In this document: positions 44,041 through 52,941 of the stretch, piece by piece
How the letters are laid out: each line of letters opens with the position of its first letter
Numbering within the stretch: the first letter of the stretch is position 1
Source of the DNA: Bradyrhizobium sp. WSM3983
Lineage (GTDB): Bacteria; Pseudomonadota; Alphaproteobacteria; Rhizobiales; Xanthobacteraceae
Assembly (NCBI RefSeq): GCF_000473045.1
Contig: NZ_AXAY01000009.1
Location: forward strand, 186,001-250,000
Direction: 5' to 3'
DNA length: 64,000 nt
Notes under the pieces: model-generated
The model's input: the letters and a program-made list of their open reading frames with translations, nothing else
Database searches by the model: none
Told to the model about the DNA's origin: nothing
Made by a program: the position numbers and the translations under genes

Positions 44041-44198
44041 TTGGTCCGTATTTTTCGGCGAGCAGGAGGGGCTGGTACTATGAGCTTGTCCATCACAGGC
44101 TGTGGGATTGCGCCCCGGCCGAGGCCATACTGATCGACATCACCGTCGACGGAAGACGCATCAAGCCTGCGCCGATTGACATTCGAGGCGCCCCGTGA
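44034..44198 (+). pseudogene. Coding-like fragment of unknown family
   Basis: An open frame without any usable start codon reads GWYYELVHHRLWDCAPAEAI then LIDITVDGRRIKPAPIDIRG, ending at 44198. The amino-acid pattern looks like a protein C-terminus rather than noise. I cannot name the family. Confidence 0.3.
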
Positions 44199-44212
44199 CG
44201 AGGACCTGTTCA

Positions 44213-44226
44213 TTGACGATGGTCAA
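44213..44226. promoter_or_regulatory. FixK/FNR-type box (LDH-like gene or a small RNA)
   Basis: TTGACGATGGTCAA fits TTGA-N6-TCAA. It is about 213 bp upstream of the LDH-like start, farther than the other boxes, so a long leader or an unannotated short transcript is possible. Confidence 0.55.
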
Positions 44227-44432
44227 TGCCTGAGGCCGTTGTGGAGCCCATGTTTCTTTGCAATGCCAGCGCAGGGATGCGTACGCGCATAAGCCTGCTC
44301 AGATATTTATGAACGGTCTCGATTGTTAAGTCGTCGACGCCGACATCGCGAACCGGCGTTCGCTGCGCGATCGACGAATGATGCACTCGTGTTGCGGCAT
44401 CGGTTGACGGTCTTTGGAATGCAGGTTCGATC

Positions 44433-45362
44433 ATGAAAGTCGGAATCGTTGGGGCAGGCAGGGTAGGGTGTTCCTGTGCTCTTGCCATGGTGGTACGGGG
44501 GAGCGCTCGGACGATTGTGATCGTGGACCGAACGCCTGAGCGCGCGAAGGCGATCGCCACCGATCTTCGTTACGGAGCGCCGCTCTGCCCAAAGATCACC
44601 GTTATCGATGGCGACTATGAAAAGCTTGCAGATGCCCAGCTGGTAATGATTACCGCCGGCATCAATGAAAAGGCCGGCGGCGCCACCGACCGCAGCGATC
44701 CTCAGGGCAGGTTGCGGTTGCTCGACAAGAATGCTGAAATCTATCACGAGATCGTTCCGCGCATTGTGCGCGCCGCACCTCGCGCGGTGATATTGGTCGT
44801 GACCGATCCGCCCGATCCGCTCGCCGATATTGCGCGCGCAAGCGCAAGCCATGATCGCGTGCTGAGTAGCGGTACTTTTCTGGATTCCTTGCGCTTCCGC
44901 GTTCATTTGGCGGCGCATTTCGACATCGATGCCAATCAGGTGGAGGCGCAGGTGGTCGGCGAACATGGGATCTCGCAGGTATTTCTCTGGTCAGCCGCCC
45001 GGATCGCCGGCGTGCCGGTCGGCGAGCTGTTCGGAATTCGTGGCCGAGTGCCTCTCAGTCTGCGCGGGCGGGTCGAGGCAGACGTTCGTTACGCGAATAT
45101 CTCTATCATCGAAGGCAACGACGCGAGCCAGTGTGGCATTGGCATCGTTGCGGCGCGGATCGCGGAGATTATTCTTCGCGATGAGCGAGCGGTGATTCCG
45201 ATCGGCAGCTATAATGACAGGTTTCGCGTCACTCTGTCGCTTCCAAGCGTCGTCGGGCGCGAGGGCGTGCTTCGGACTTTCGAGCCGGAAATGTCCGCCG
45301 AGGAGCGGCGGGCGCTGGAACTGGGCGCGGCTAACTTGAGGAAGTCGCTAGGCCGTCGGTAG
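44433..45362 (+). CDS. Lactate/malate dehydrogenase family protein
   Basis: A 309-residue LDH/MDH-fold enzyme. It has the NAD loop VGIVGAGRVGCSCALAM, the Asp-Arg pair around 151-154 in GTFLDSLRFR, and catalytic His178 in VVGEHGIS. Unusually, the conserved Asn of the TNPVD motif is Asp here (VVTDPPDPL), so substrate or cofactor handling may differ from ordinary lactate dehydrogenase. The active-site loop is also atypical (EKAGGATDRSDPQGRLRL). It probably reduces a 2-oxo acid in the low-oxygen programme. Confidence 0.85.
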   Translation: MKVGIVGAGRVGCSCALAMVVRGSARTIVIVDRTPERAKAIATDLRYGAPLCPKITVIDGDYEKLADAQLVMITAGINEKAGGATDRSDPQGRLRLLDKNAEIYHEIVPRIVRAAPRAVILVVTDPPDPLADIARASASHDRVLSSGTFLDSLRFRVHLAAHFDIDANQVEAQVVGEHGISQVFLWSAARIAGVPVGELFGIRGRVPLSLRGRVEADVRYANISIIEGNDASQCGIGIVAARIAEIILRDERAVIPIGSYNDRFRVTLSLPSVVGREGVLRTFEPEMSAEERRALELGAANLRKSLGRR

Positions 45363-45377
45363 ACACAACTTCGCGTT

Positions 45378-46589
45378 TCACCGCCAGCGCTGATCGACAC
45401 AGGCTGTCGGTTGTTCGCCGCGGTCCTGCGCCAGCGACGGATAGTCCGTATACCCCTTCTCGCCGCCACCATAATACGTGGTTGGATCGTCGACGTTGAG
45501 TGGCGCGCCAATGCGAAAACGCTCGGGCAGATCGGGATTGGCGAGGAACTTGCGACCGAACGCGACCAAGTCCGCTAAGCCTTGGCGAAGCCATTGCGCT
45601 GCGCTGTCAGCCTGGAAGCCGCCAGCCACAATGAGGGTACCCTCATATTTCTTCCGGATCAGCTTGACCATGCTCAGCGCCTTCGGATCCGGTTGCTTCC
45701 CGGCCTGCATCTGCTCCAATCCGGGGTTGACGATGTGCAAATAGGCCAAACCATAGTCGCTGAGCCGTTCGACGACGTAGCCGAACGTGGATTCCGGATT
45801 GTCGTCGTGCATGTCGTTCAGCCTGCCCAGGGGCGACAGGCGCACGCCGATGCGGTCCGCTCCCCAGATCGGCACCAGGGCTTCGACGATCTCAAGCAGG
45901 AGCCGGGCCCGGTTCGCGACCGCTCCACCATAGGTGTCCGTGCGCCTGTTGGTTCTGGTCTCGAGAAACTGATCGATCAGATAGCCGTTGGCGGAGTGGA
46001 TCTCGATACCATCGAAACCGGCGGATTGTGCGTTCTTCGCAGCGCGCTCATATTGCCCAATCAGATAAGGCATCTCTTCGAACGTCAGTGCGCGCGGCCG
46101 CACGAATGGAACGAGCTCGCCTTCGCCGATCTCGTTTTCGATAAATGCCTTGCCCTCGGGTATAACAGGCGAGGGCGCGACGGGAAGCATGTTGTCGGGC
46201 TGCAGCGCCGGATGCGAAATGCGCCCGACATGCCAGAGCTGATTGAAGATCAAGCCATCAGCCTGGTGCACCGCTCTCGTGACCTGACGCCACGCCTCAA
46301 CCTGCTCGCGGCTGTGGATGCCGGGAGTCCAGGCGTAACCTTGGCCTTGCATCGACACTTGGGTTGCTTCGCTCACGATCAGGGCTGCAGACGCACGCTG
46401 CGCGTAGTAACAGGCGGCAAGGGAACTCGGGACGTTGCCCGGTTGGCGCGCCCGCGAGCGCGTCAACGGCGCCATGACGATTCGATGCGGCAGTCTGAAG
46501 GGACCGAGCCGGTAGGGCTGGAACAGCGTGTCGGTGTCCGGCGGATGCATGACGCTAACGGCTGGGGCAACGGTGGTGGCTTCGACCAT
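45378..46589 (-). CDS. Old Yellow Enzyme-type alkene reductase (NemA-like)
   Basis: A 403-residue FMN-dependent ene-reductase. The start at 46589 has a strong aaaggagg site. Visible family features are PYRLGPFRLPHRIVMAPLTR, the substrate-binding His/Asn pair in GIEIHSANGYLIDQFL, TYGGAVANRARLLLEI, and the phosphate-binding GGF segment ending DLVAFGRKFLANPDLPERF. It reduces activated C=C bonds of electrophiles with NAD(P)H. It is convergent with the LDH-like gene and divergent from the DUF1931 gene. Confidence 0.93.
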   Translation of the reverse strand: MVEATTVAPAVSVMHPPDTDTLFQPYRLGPFRLPHRIVMAPLTRSRARQPGNVPSSLAACYYAQRASAALIVSEATQVSMQGQGYAWTPGIHSREQVEAWRQVTRAVHQADGLIFNQLWHVGRISHPALQPDNMLPVAPSPVIPEGKAFIENEIGEGELVPFVRPRALTFEEMPYLIGQYERAAKNAQSAGFDGIEIHSANGYLIDQFLETRTNRRTDTYGGAVANRARLLLEIVEALVPIWGADRIGVRLSPLGRLNDMHDDNPESTFGYVVERLSDYGLAYLHIVNPGLEQMQAGKQPDPKALSMVKLIRKKYEGTLIVAGGFQADSAAQWLRQGLADLVAFGRKFLANPDLPERFRIGAPLNVDDPTTYYGGGEKGYTDYPSLAQDRGEQPTACVDQRWR

Positions 46590-46845
46590 GTTTCCTCCTT
46601 TCGAGTGTAGACCAGCATCAGCATAGCCGTGCGATGGTGACCTGCGCTGACCTCCACACGCACCAAGATGCTGCAACATCGAAGAAGGCGCCCTGACAGA
46701 GATCAATTTCATGTGGGTGCGAGAAAATCGCGCGAAACTGACGACCATCAAGGGGGAGGCGGGCCTGCGCGCGCCAACATGCAGCGAGGAGACCGCCGCC
46801 ATGATCGCCGCCGTGCAATGGAACATGCCGCCCACTGGCCACATC

Positions 46846-47286
46846 ATGAGCGTGGCGAAATTCGAGCGATTCCTTCGGACCGTCGCCAGCCTTGACGTCG
46901 ATAAGCAGGACCTCAAGCGCTACAGCGACCTCATCAGCCAAAAACTCCATGATCTCTTGCTGCGGGCCCAGGCGGCCGCCAAGGCGGACGGCCGTGTGCT
47001 GTTGGAGCCGTTCGACCTCCCGATTGCGAAGGGACTGCAGGAATGCGTCCATGAATTCGAGAGGCTCGACGAAGAGATCGAGTTGCGGCCGATCCTCGAC
47101 CACCTCGCCGCGTGGCCGCCGCTTGACCTTGCTTACGGTGAGGATGTCGAGGCTCGCCCAGCGGAAATCGTGGGGGGTCTGAGCGTCGCGCTCGCGCGCA
47201 CGTTCAACATCATCGATCCGGGGCTGAAGAATCCATCGAGCGAGCACTGGCGAAAGTGTTTTCGTATTTTCGATCTACTGCTGTAG
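46846..47286 (+). CDS. DUF1931 protein with predicted histone-like fold
   Basis: A 146-residue protein if started at 46846 (MSVAKFERFLRTVASLDVDK); an upstream ATG at 46711 would add 45 atypical residues. The core DLKRYSDLISQKLHDLLLRA, then GRVLLEPFDLPIAKGLQECV and ILDHLAAWPPLDLAYGEDVE, matches DUF1931. Solved members from Aquifex and Thermus show a doubled histone fold. It could bind DNA or act as a small structural protein under stress. It is 61 bp before a universal-stress gene and they probably form an operon. Confidence 0.85.
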   Translation: MSVAKFERFLRTVASLDVDKQDLKRYSDLISQKLHDLLLRAQAAAKADGRVLLEPFDLPIAKGLQECVHEFERLDEEIELRPILDHLAAWPPLDLAYGEDVEARPAEIVGGLSVALARTFNIIDPGLKNPSSEHWRKCFRIFDLLL

Positions 47287-47347
47287 CCGCGCCCGAGCGG
47301 CGGAGCAGCCCAGCATCGCGACGGCTGTCGTAAGTGAGGAGAGAGCG

Positions 47348-48163
47348 ATGATCAGGGATGTAATGGTGTGGCTGGACGGCGGCGCCTCCGATGAAATTCG
47401 CCTGGCAGCCGTCGCCGATATGACTCAGCGGCTCGAGACGCGCGTGGTCATCGGGTTGTATCTCAACGTTCTGCCATTGCCGGGGCCGATCGAGGGCGAC
47501 ACCACCGCCGCGATCGTCGAGCATGCGCGCGAAATTGGCGATGCGATGGAGGAGGCGTTGGCCAAGCGGCTGCGAATGCTGGATCGGGTGGTCGAGATCC
47601 GGCGCTTCGATGCCCTGTCCGACGACGTTGCCAAGATTGCCGCGCGAGAGGCGCGCTCCGTCGACACCTTCGTGGCGCTTCGCCCCAATGGCGCGACGGA
47701 CCCGGAGCAGCTCGTCGAAGGCGTGCTGTTCGGCTCGGGCAGGAACGTCTATCTCGTTCCCGAGACGGAGCGGCCGAAGATCGCCTTCGACCGCATTATG
47801 GTCGCCTGGAACGGGAGCCGGGAAGCGGCGCGTGCGCTTGCCGAAGCGATGCCGTTTCTGCACAAAGCGGAAAGAGTCTCGGTCGTCGTTGCGACCGGCG
47901 AAAAGCCTACCGAGGAGGAAGCGGTGATGGGAATCGATGCCGTCAACCATCTTCGGCATCATGGAATCGAGGCCAGCCTGCATCGCATCAAGTGCCCCTC
48001 AAGCGAAGTCGGGCCGCAATTGATCGCGGAGGCCGAGCGCCGGAAGGCGGACCTTATTGTCATGGGCGGATATAGTCATATGCGCCTGCTCGAGCGGCTG
48101 CTCGGCGGGGTGACCTACAGCCTGATGCATGAGGCGCCGGTCCCGCTGCTGATGGCGCACTAG
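47348..48163 (+). CDS. Universal stress protein (tandem UspA domains)
   Basis: A 271-residue protein with two Usp domains. The first (1-140) lacks a clear nucleotide motif, while the second keeps the ATP-binding pattern MGGYSHMRLLERLLGGVTYS. A gaggaga site precedes the start at 47348. Usp proteins are induced by starvation and low oxygen in many rhizobia. It sits between the histone-fold gene and the fusion oxidoreductase, all on one strand with short gaps. Confidence 0.92.
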   Translation: MIRDVMVWLDGGASDEIRLAAVADMTQRLETRVVIGLYLNVLPLPGPIEGDTTAAIVEHAREIGDAMEEALAKRLRMLDRVVEIRRFDALSDDVAKIAAREARSVDTFVALRPNGATDPEQLVEGVLFGSGRNVYLVPETERPKIAFDRIMVAWNGSREAARALAEAMPFLHKAERVSVVVATGEKPTEEEAVMGIDAVNHLRHHGIEASLHRIKCPSSEVGPQLIAEAERRKADLIVMGGYSHMRLLERLLGGVTYSLMHEAPVPLLMAH

Positions 48164-48195
48164 GGACACGTGGTACCCCACCCCCGACAGCGAGA

Positions 48196-49962
48196 TTGCA
48201 AATGCCGACGATTGATAGCCGCCGCGAGCAGATGTTTCCGAAGCTTGCGCCGCATGAAATCGAGCGCCTTCGCCGCTTCGGCACGGTGCGGTACTACCGT
48301 GCCGGGGAGGCGTTGTTCGTGACCGGAGAAGTCGCGCCTGGCATGTATGTGCTGATCAAGGGCTCCGTGCGAGTCGTCAGGCGCGATCCGCTAGGCCACA
48401 GCGCTCCGATTATGGAGCAGGGACCCGGCGAATTCGTCGCCGAGGTGGGACAATTGTCAGGCCAGCCTGCCTTCGTCGACGTTCACGCCATCGACGATAT
48501 CCAAGCGCTCTTGATCCCGCCGGAGAATCTGCGCGCCTTGATGATCGGGGAGCCCGAACTCGGCGAACGGATCATGCGGGCTCTGATTCTCCGCCGCGTC
48601 GCGCTGATCGAGGCCGGTGCTGGCGGTCCGGTCCTAATCGGCCCCGAGTCGAACCCTGATGTCGTGCGCCTGCAAGGCTTCCTCGCCCGCAATGCGTATC
48701 CGCATCAATTGCTCGATCCAGCAAAGGACCCTGACGCGGCGAAGCTTGTCCAGCAATATGCTCCAAATCCGGAGGACCTGCCGCTTGCCGTGTGTCCGAA
48801 AGGAACGATCCTGAAAAATCCGAGCGAGGTGGAGTTGGCGCGCGCGCTTGGAATGGTGCCGATCGACGACGAGAGCCGAACCTATGACGTCGCGGTCGTT
48901 GGCGCCGGCCCGGCGGGCCTCTCGACGGCGGTCTATGCTGCATCAGAGGGCTTGTCGGTCGTCGTCTTCGACGCCCGTGCCTTCGGCGGGCAGGCCGGCG
49001 CCAGCGCGCGGATCGAGAACTATCTCGGTTTTCCCGCCGGCATTTCCGGCCAGGCGCTCACCGCCCGCGCCTGTGTCCAGGCGCAGAAATTTGGCGCGCG
49101 GATGGTGATACCCGCGGGCATTTTGCGGCTCGATTTGAGCAACTCGCCGATCACGCTGCACCTGGTGGATAGCCGGCGTGTGAGGGCCTCGACGGTGGTG
49201 GTTGCGACTGGCGCCCGCTACCGCCGCCTCAACGTGCCGAATCTGCCGAGTTTCGAGGGGCGCGGCGTTTGGTATTGGGCTTCGCCGATAGAGGCACGCC
49301 TTTGTCGAAACGAGGAGATCGTTCTGGTCGGAGGCGGAAATTCGGCGGGCCAGGCCGCCGTATTCCTGCGCAATTTCGCAAAAAAGATCTGGATGCTGAT
49401 CCGTGGACGAAGCCTCGCAGAGAGCATGTCGCGCTACCTGATCGACCGCATCGCGAATATCGACAATATCGAGGTGCTGACGCACACGGAGGTGGTCGCG
49501 CTTTATGGCAGCCGGGAAGGGCAATTGGAGCGCGTACGCTGGCGCAATCGCTCGACCGGCGCGGAAACCGAGAAGCCGATCCGCCACCTGTTCCTCTTCA
49601 TCGGCGCGGACCCGGCAACGGCTTGGCTCAAGGACACCGGGATCGCATTGGACAGCAAGAATTTTGTGCTGACGGGATGGGACGTTCCTTCCAGCATTCG
49701 GTCGCACACTGGCGCTGGCCGTCCGTTGCTGCTCGAAACCAGCGTACGCGGTGTATTCGCCGCCGGCGACGTGCGATCCGGGTCGGTCAAGCGCGTGGGT
49801 GCCGCGATCGGTGAGGGTGCCGTCGTCGGGGCGGAGCTACACATTGCGCTTGCCAACGGCCATGCTGCAATGGTGCTTGAGGTGCGAGGCGAGAGGGAAC
49901 GAAGCGCCGGTCAAGACGCACACGAAGCCGTAAACACACTTGCATTCCCATCACCGCGGTGA
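48196..49962 (+). CDS. Cyclic-nucleotide-binding domain fused to thioredoxin reductase-like flavoprotein
   Basis: A 588-residue fusion. Residues about 12-135 are a CAP/cNMP-binding beta-barrel (YYRAGEALFVTGEVAPGMYV; GPGEFVAEVGQLSG). Residues about 150-220 resemble a thioredoxin/glutaredoxin-like module. Residues 228-560 are a thioredoxin-reductase-type FAD/NADPH domain with GAGPAG (236-241), GGGNSAGQA (379-387) and RGVFAAGDVRSGSVKRV. The redox-active CxxC of thioredoxin reductase is absent: the segment reads GVWYWASPIEARLC. It may pass electrons to an unknown acceptor under control of a cyclic nucleotide or dinucleotide. Confidence 0.9.
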   Translation: MQMPTIDSRREQMFPKLAPHEIERLRRFGTVRYYRAGEALFVTGEVAPGMYVLIKGSVRVVRRDPLGHSAPIMEQGPGEFVAEVGQLSGQPAFVDVHAIDDIQALLIPPENLRALMIGEPELGERIMRALILRRVALIEAGAGGPVLIGPESNPDVVRLQGFLARNAYPHQLLDPAKDPDAAKLVQQYAPNPEDLPLAVCPKGTILKNPSEVELARALGMVPIDDESRTYDVAVVGAGPAGLSTAVYAASEGLSVVVFDARAFGGQAGASARIENYLGFPAGISGQALTARACVQAQKFGARMVIPAGILRLDLSNSPITLHLVDSRRVRASTVVVATGARYRRLNVPNLPSFEGRGVWYWASPIEARLCRNEEIVLVGGGNSAGQAAVFLRNFAKKIWMLIRGRSLAESMSRYLIDRIANIDNIEVLTHTEVVALYGSREGQLERVRWRNRSTGAETEKPIRHLFLFIGADPATAWLKDTGIALDSKNFVLTGWDVPSSIRSHTGAGRPLLLETSVRGVFAAGDVRSGSVKRVGAAIGEGAVVGAELHIALANGHAAMVLEVRGERERSAGQDAHEAVNTLAFPSPR

Positions 49963-50004
49963 TGGCGGCAGCGCCGAGATATATCGCGGCCACGACTTGC
50001 CAGG

Positions 50005-50018
50005 TTGACCGTCGTCAA
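50005..50018. promoter_or_regulatory. FixK/FNR-type box
   Basis: TTGACCGTCGTCAA fits TTGA-N6-TCAA. It is centred about 93 bp upstream of the hypothetical exported protein at 50105. Confidence 0.6.
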
Positions 50019-50104
50019 GGTCGGCACCGGTGGATTAGATACGATCCGCTTGGATACAGAGCCGCGGCCGCGCCGCGGCTTTGAGCAGCTGTTCGAATGC
50101 GATC

Positions 50105-50458
50105 ATGAAAGCCACCGTCCCCGGATTGAGCCTTGCCATTCTCGTCTCGCTGCTGATCTGCCTCGTCCATGCGCGTGACGACGGCCGCTATTCCCTATCG
50201 CCGCTCAAGCCATGGTTTGACAGCCTAAAGTCCGGCAAGGGGCCGTGTTGTTCGGTTGCTGACGGTGTGGCGATCGCCGACCCGGATTGGGAATCGAAAG
50301 ACGGTCACTACCGTGTTCGCATCGACAACGAATGGATCGGCGTTCCCGACGATGCCGTGATCACAGAGCCGAACCGCGCCGGCAGGACGATGGTTTGGCC
50401 AGTCAAGGGGGCGCTGGGCACGACAATTCGCTGCTTCATGCCTGGCAGCATGACCTGA
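50105..50458 (+). CDS. Exported hypothetical protein
   Basis: A 117-residue protein with a signal peptide or N-terminal anchor (MKATVPGLSLAILVSLLICL). The mature part has SLKSGKGPCCSVADGVAIAD with a double Cys, then GHYRVRIDNEWIGVPDDAVI and TIRCFMPGSM. It belongs to a small family common in Bradyrhizobium, with no known role. A FixK-type box lies 93 bp upstream. Confidence 0.7.
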   Translation: MKATVPGLSLAILVSLLICLVHARDDGRYSLSPLKPWFDSLKSGKGPCCSVADGVAIADPDWESKDGHYRVRIDNEWIGVPDDAVITEPNRAGRTMVWPVKGALGTTIRCFMPGSMT

Positions 50459-50556
50459 TCCGAACTATCGCCCTTCGCCCCCCGTATTCTTCGAACCTGG
50501 CATTGCGCACTCGGCGCGGGCCCTCCGTCGCGATTTCCGTCCAGGCCACCAATATC

Positions 50557-50570
50557 TTGACGGCGGTCAA
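50557..50570. promoter_or_regulatory. FixK/FNR-type box
   Basis: TTGACGGCGGTCAA fits TTGA-N6-TCAA. It is centred about 68 bp upstream of the start at 50631 and may also serve zwf downstream. Confidence 0.65.
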
Positions 50571-50630
50571 GGGATAGCTCGGCGGCTCGTGGCATCATTG
50601 TTCAGGTCAGAGAACCAGCGGAGAACATCC

Positions 50631-51086
50631 ATGTGCGACTACAGCTTGCATGCCGTTGCATCACGCCCCGCCAAGGTCGGAGAGAGTTTGGTGTCGACAA
50701 GTTTCTGCGGCACATCGACCCGCGGCTTTGCCGCCAACGACGAACCCGCCGTCGCGGTTTGTCTGCTACCCGGCACCGAGCTCGGTTTCGAGCAGGACGT
50801 GAGATACAATCGCAACTGGTTGTTGACCAAGAGCGCGGGCTTCCGTGTCGCCCAATTCTGCGTGATCAAACCGAAACCGCCGGAGCAGCACCGCGATGCC
50901 CTGCAGTTTCCCGACGGCACCATCGTTCTCGTGAATCTCCTGTCGGAAGGACAGCATGCTCAGGTGCTTCAATTGCCCGCCATCCGGTTGGAAAAGAAGA
51001 TCGGGGCTCGCGCTGAGCGCGCTCCCGTCTATACGGCCGATCAGGATAACCGCGTTGAGGTCGAACCTACTCAGCAGACCTCATAA
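50631..51086 (+). CDS. Conserved hypothetical cytosolic protein
   Basis: A 151-residue protein starting MCDYSLHAVASRPAKVGESL at 50631 (gcggaga upstream). It has no signal or membrane segment. It continues with FAANDEPAVAVCLLPGTELG and FPDGTIVLVNLLSEGQHAQV. I do not recognise a named domain. A FixK-type box lies 68 bp upstream, and zwf starts 26 bp after its stop, so an operon and a link to central carbon metabolism are likely. Confidence 0.7.
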   Translation: MCDYSLHAVASRPAKVGESLVSTSFCGTSTRGFAANDEPAVAVCLLPGTELGFEQDVRYNRNWLLTKSAGFRVAQFCVIKPKPPEQHRDALQFPDGTIVLVNLLSEGQHAQVLQLPAIRLEKKIGARAERAPVYTADQDNRVEVEPTQQTS

Positions 51087-51112
51087 GCCTGGGGGACCAC
51101 GGTCAGCCGTTC

Positions 51113-52621
51113 GTGAGAAACTGCCAGCCCTACCAGAAGCCGCAATCCTGCGCCCTTGTCATCTTCGGCGTCACGGGAGACCTGACCAACCGGCTGGTGA
51201 TCCCTTCGCTTTACAATCTCGCGGCAGCCGAACTATTGCCGGAAAGATTCTGCGTCGTCGGCGTCGCGCGCGGCGGCATGTCGAACGAAGCGCTGCGCGA
51301 GGGCCTAATGAAGGGCCTGCATCGGTTCGCAACCCGCCCCGTGGAAGACAAGGTCGCGAATCGCCTGCTGGAATGCATCACCTCTGTCGAGGCTGATCCC
51401 GGTGACGGTCCTTCTTTCGACCGTCTCAAGGAGCAGCTTGAACGGCTGGAAGCGGCGCGCGACATCGGGGGCAATCGGCTGTTTTATTTGGCGACACCGC
51501 CTGATGCCTTCGCGCCGATCGTGCGCCAGCTCGGCCGTCTCGGCTTGTTGAAGGAAGTCCACGGCGCCTGGCGACGGCTCGTGATCGAAAAGCCATTTGG
51601 GACCGATCTGGCATCGGCGCGTGCGCTGAATGCCGAATTGTTGAACATCCTCAACGAACACCAAATCTACCGAATCGATCATTACCTCGGCAAAGAGACC
51701 GTTCAGAACATCCTGGTGTTGCGCTTTGCCAACGGAATGTTCGAACCGATCTGGAACCGCCATCACATCGATCACGTGCAGATCATCGTGGATGAGCAGC
51801 TCGGCGTTGGTCACCGCGGTAGCTTTTATGACGCAACCGGCGCGCTGCGCGACATGGTGCCGAACCATCTGTTTCAGCTGTTGTCGTTGATCGCGATGGA
51901 GCCGCCGACACATTTCGACGCCCATAACGTGCGTTCGGAAAAGGACGGGGTGCTGGCGGCGATCCAGACCCAGAGCGAAGAGGAAGCGCTGAAAAACTCC
52001 GTGCGCGGCCAGTACATCGCCGGGAAGATCGGCGAGACCAAGATTCCGGATTACCTCAAGATTCCGGATGTCAGGCCGGATAGTGCTACGGAGACTTACG
52101 TTGCGATGAAGCTGAACATTGACAACTGGCGCTGGGCCGGCGTTCCCTTTTACCTGCGCACCGGCAAGGCGCTCGCCATGAAGCGCACGGAAGTGGCGAT
52201 CAAATTCCGCGAAGCGCCGTTCGCGATGTTTCAGTGCACGCCTGTCGAGCAACTGGCTGAGAACTATCTCGTTATCTGCATCGAGCCGACCGAAGGCATC
52301 ACGCTGCAATTCAACACCAAGATGCCGGGGCCTGTGATCAGGATCGACAGCGTACAAATGAAATTTCTCTACAAGGACTACTTCAAGGCCGAGCCCGCAA
52401 CGGGCTATGAGACCTTGATCTACGACTGCATGATCGGCGACAACATTCTGTTTCAACGCGCCGACGGCGTGGAAGCCGGCTGGCGGGCGGTTCAGCCCTT
52501 CCTCGATGCCTGGAAAAGAGCGGGCGCCAAGGGATTGGAATTCTATCGTGCGGGCAGCGAGGGCCCTCCGGGCGCGTTCGAGCTGTTGAAGCGCGATGGT
52601 CGCAGCTGGCGGAGGCTCTGA
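51113..52621 (+). CDS. zwf: Glucose-6-phosphate 1-dehydrogenase
   Basis: A 502-residue G6PD with a GTG start. The coenzyme loop is VIFGVTGDLTNR (16-27), EKPFG contains Lys160, and the substrate signature RIDHYLGKE holds catalytic His190 and Lys194. It oxidises glucose 6-phosphate to the lactone with NAD(P)+, feeding the Entner-Doudoroff and pentose phosphate routes. It stands alone, without pgl or edd, so this is probably an additional, stress-linked copy. Confidence 0.95.
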   Translation: MRNCQPYQKPQSCALVIFGVTGDLTNRLVIPSLYNLAAAELLPERFCVVGVARGGMSNEALREGLMKGLHRFATRPVEDKVANRLLECITSVEADPGDGPSFDRLKEQLERLEAARDIGGNRLFYLATPPDAFAPIVRQLGRLGLLKEVHGAWRRLVIEKPFGTDLASARALNAELLNILNEHQIYRIDHYLGKETVQNILVLRFANGMFEPIWNRHHIDHVQIIVDEQLGVGHRGSFYDATGALRDMVPNHLFQLLSLIAMEPPTHFDAHNVRSEKDGVLAAIQTQSEEEALKNSVRGQYIAGKIGETKIPDYLKIPDVRPDSATETYVAMKLNIDNWRWAGVPFYLRTGKALAMKRTEVAIKFREAPFAMFQCTPVEQLAENYLVICIEPTEGITLQFNTKMPGPVIRIDSVQMKFLYKDYFKAEPATGYETLIYDCMIGDNILFQRADGVEAGWRAVQPFLDAWKRAGAKGLEFYRAGSEGPPGAFELLKRDGRSWRRL

Positions 52622-52941
52622 CCGCGACGCGCTTGCGCGACCATCGCTTGCGGCTTCCGGTCCAAATGTTCTTGCGGAAACTGCCGCCGAGCGGTTGGCG
52701 GGCCAGGATTCAGTGGCGGTTGTGGGAGGCTCGTCTAAGAATTCACTTTTGGACGACGTACCACACTCACGATCGCCACGAAGCTGGTTGACCTGATTGT
52801 CGCTGACTGAGAACTCATCCGAGCGATAGCAGGAACCACTCTCAAAGGCGCTGCATCGACAGCGACCTAGCGATGTAGTTCGCTGCGCGCGGGAGGACGG
52901 CCGGCATCGGGCACCAGCATGACGGAATGTTGAGGTGTTTG
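52622..52941. other. Non-coding stretch after zwf
   Basis: No supported gene on either strand; no FixK-type box and no clear terminator hairpin seen. Confidence 0.35.

Noticed and set aside
46693..46752. Two CTGA-N6-TCAA sites before the DUF1931 gene as FixK boxes
   Set aside because: Both lack the first T of the consensus; noted as weak only and not annotated as sites.
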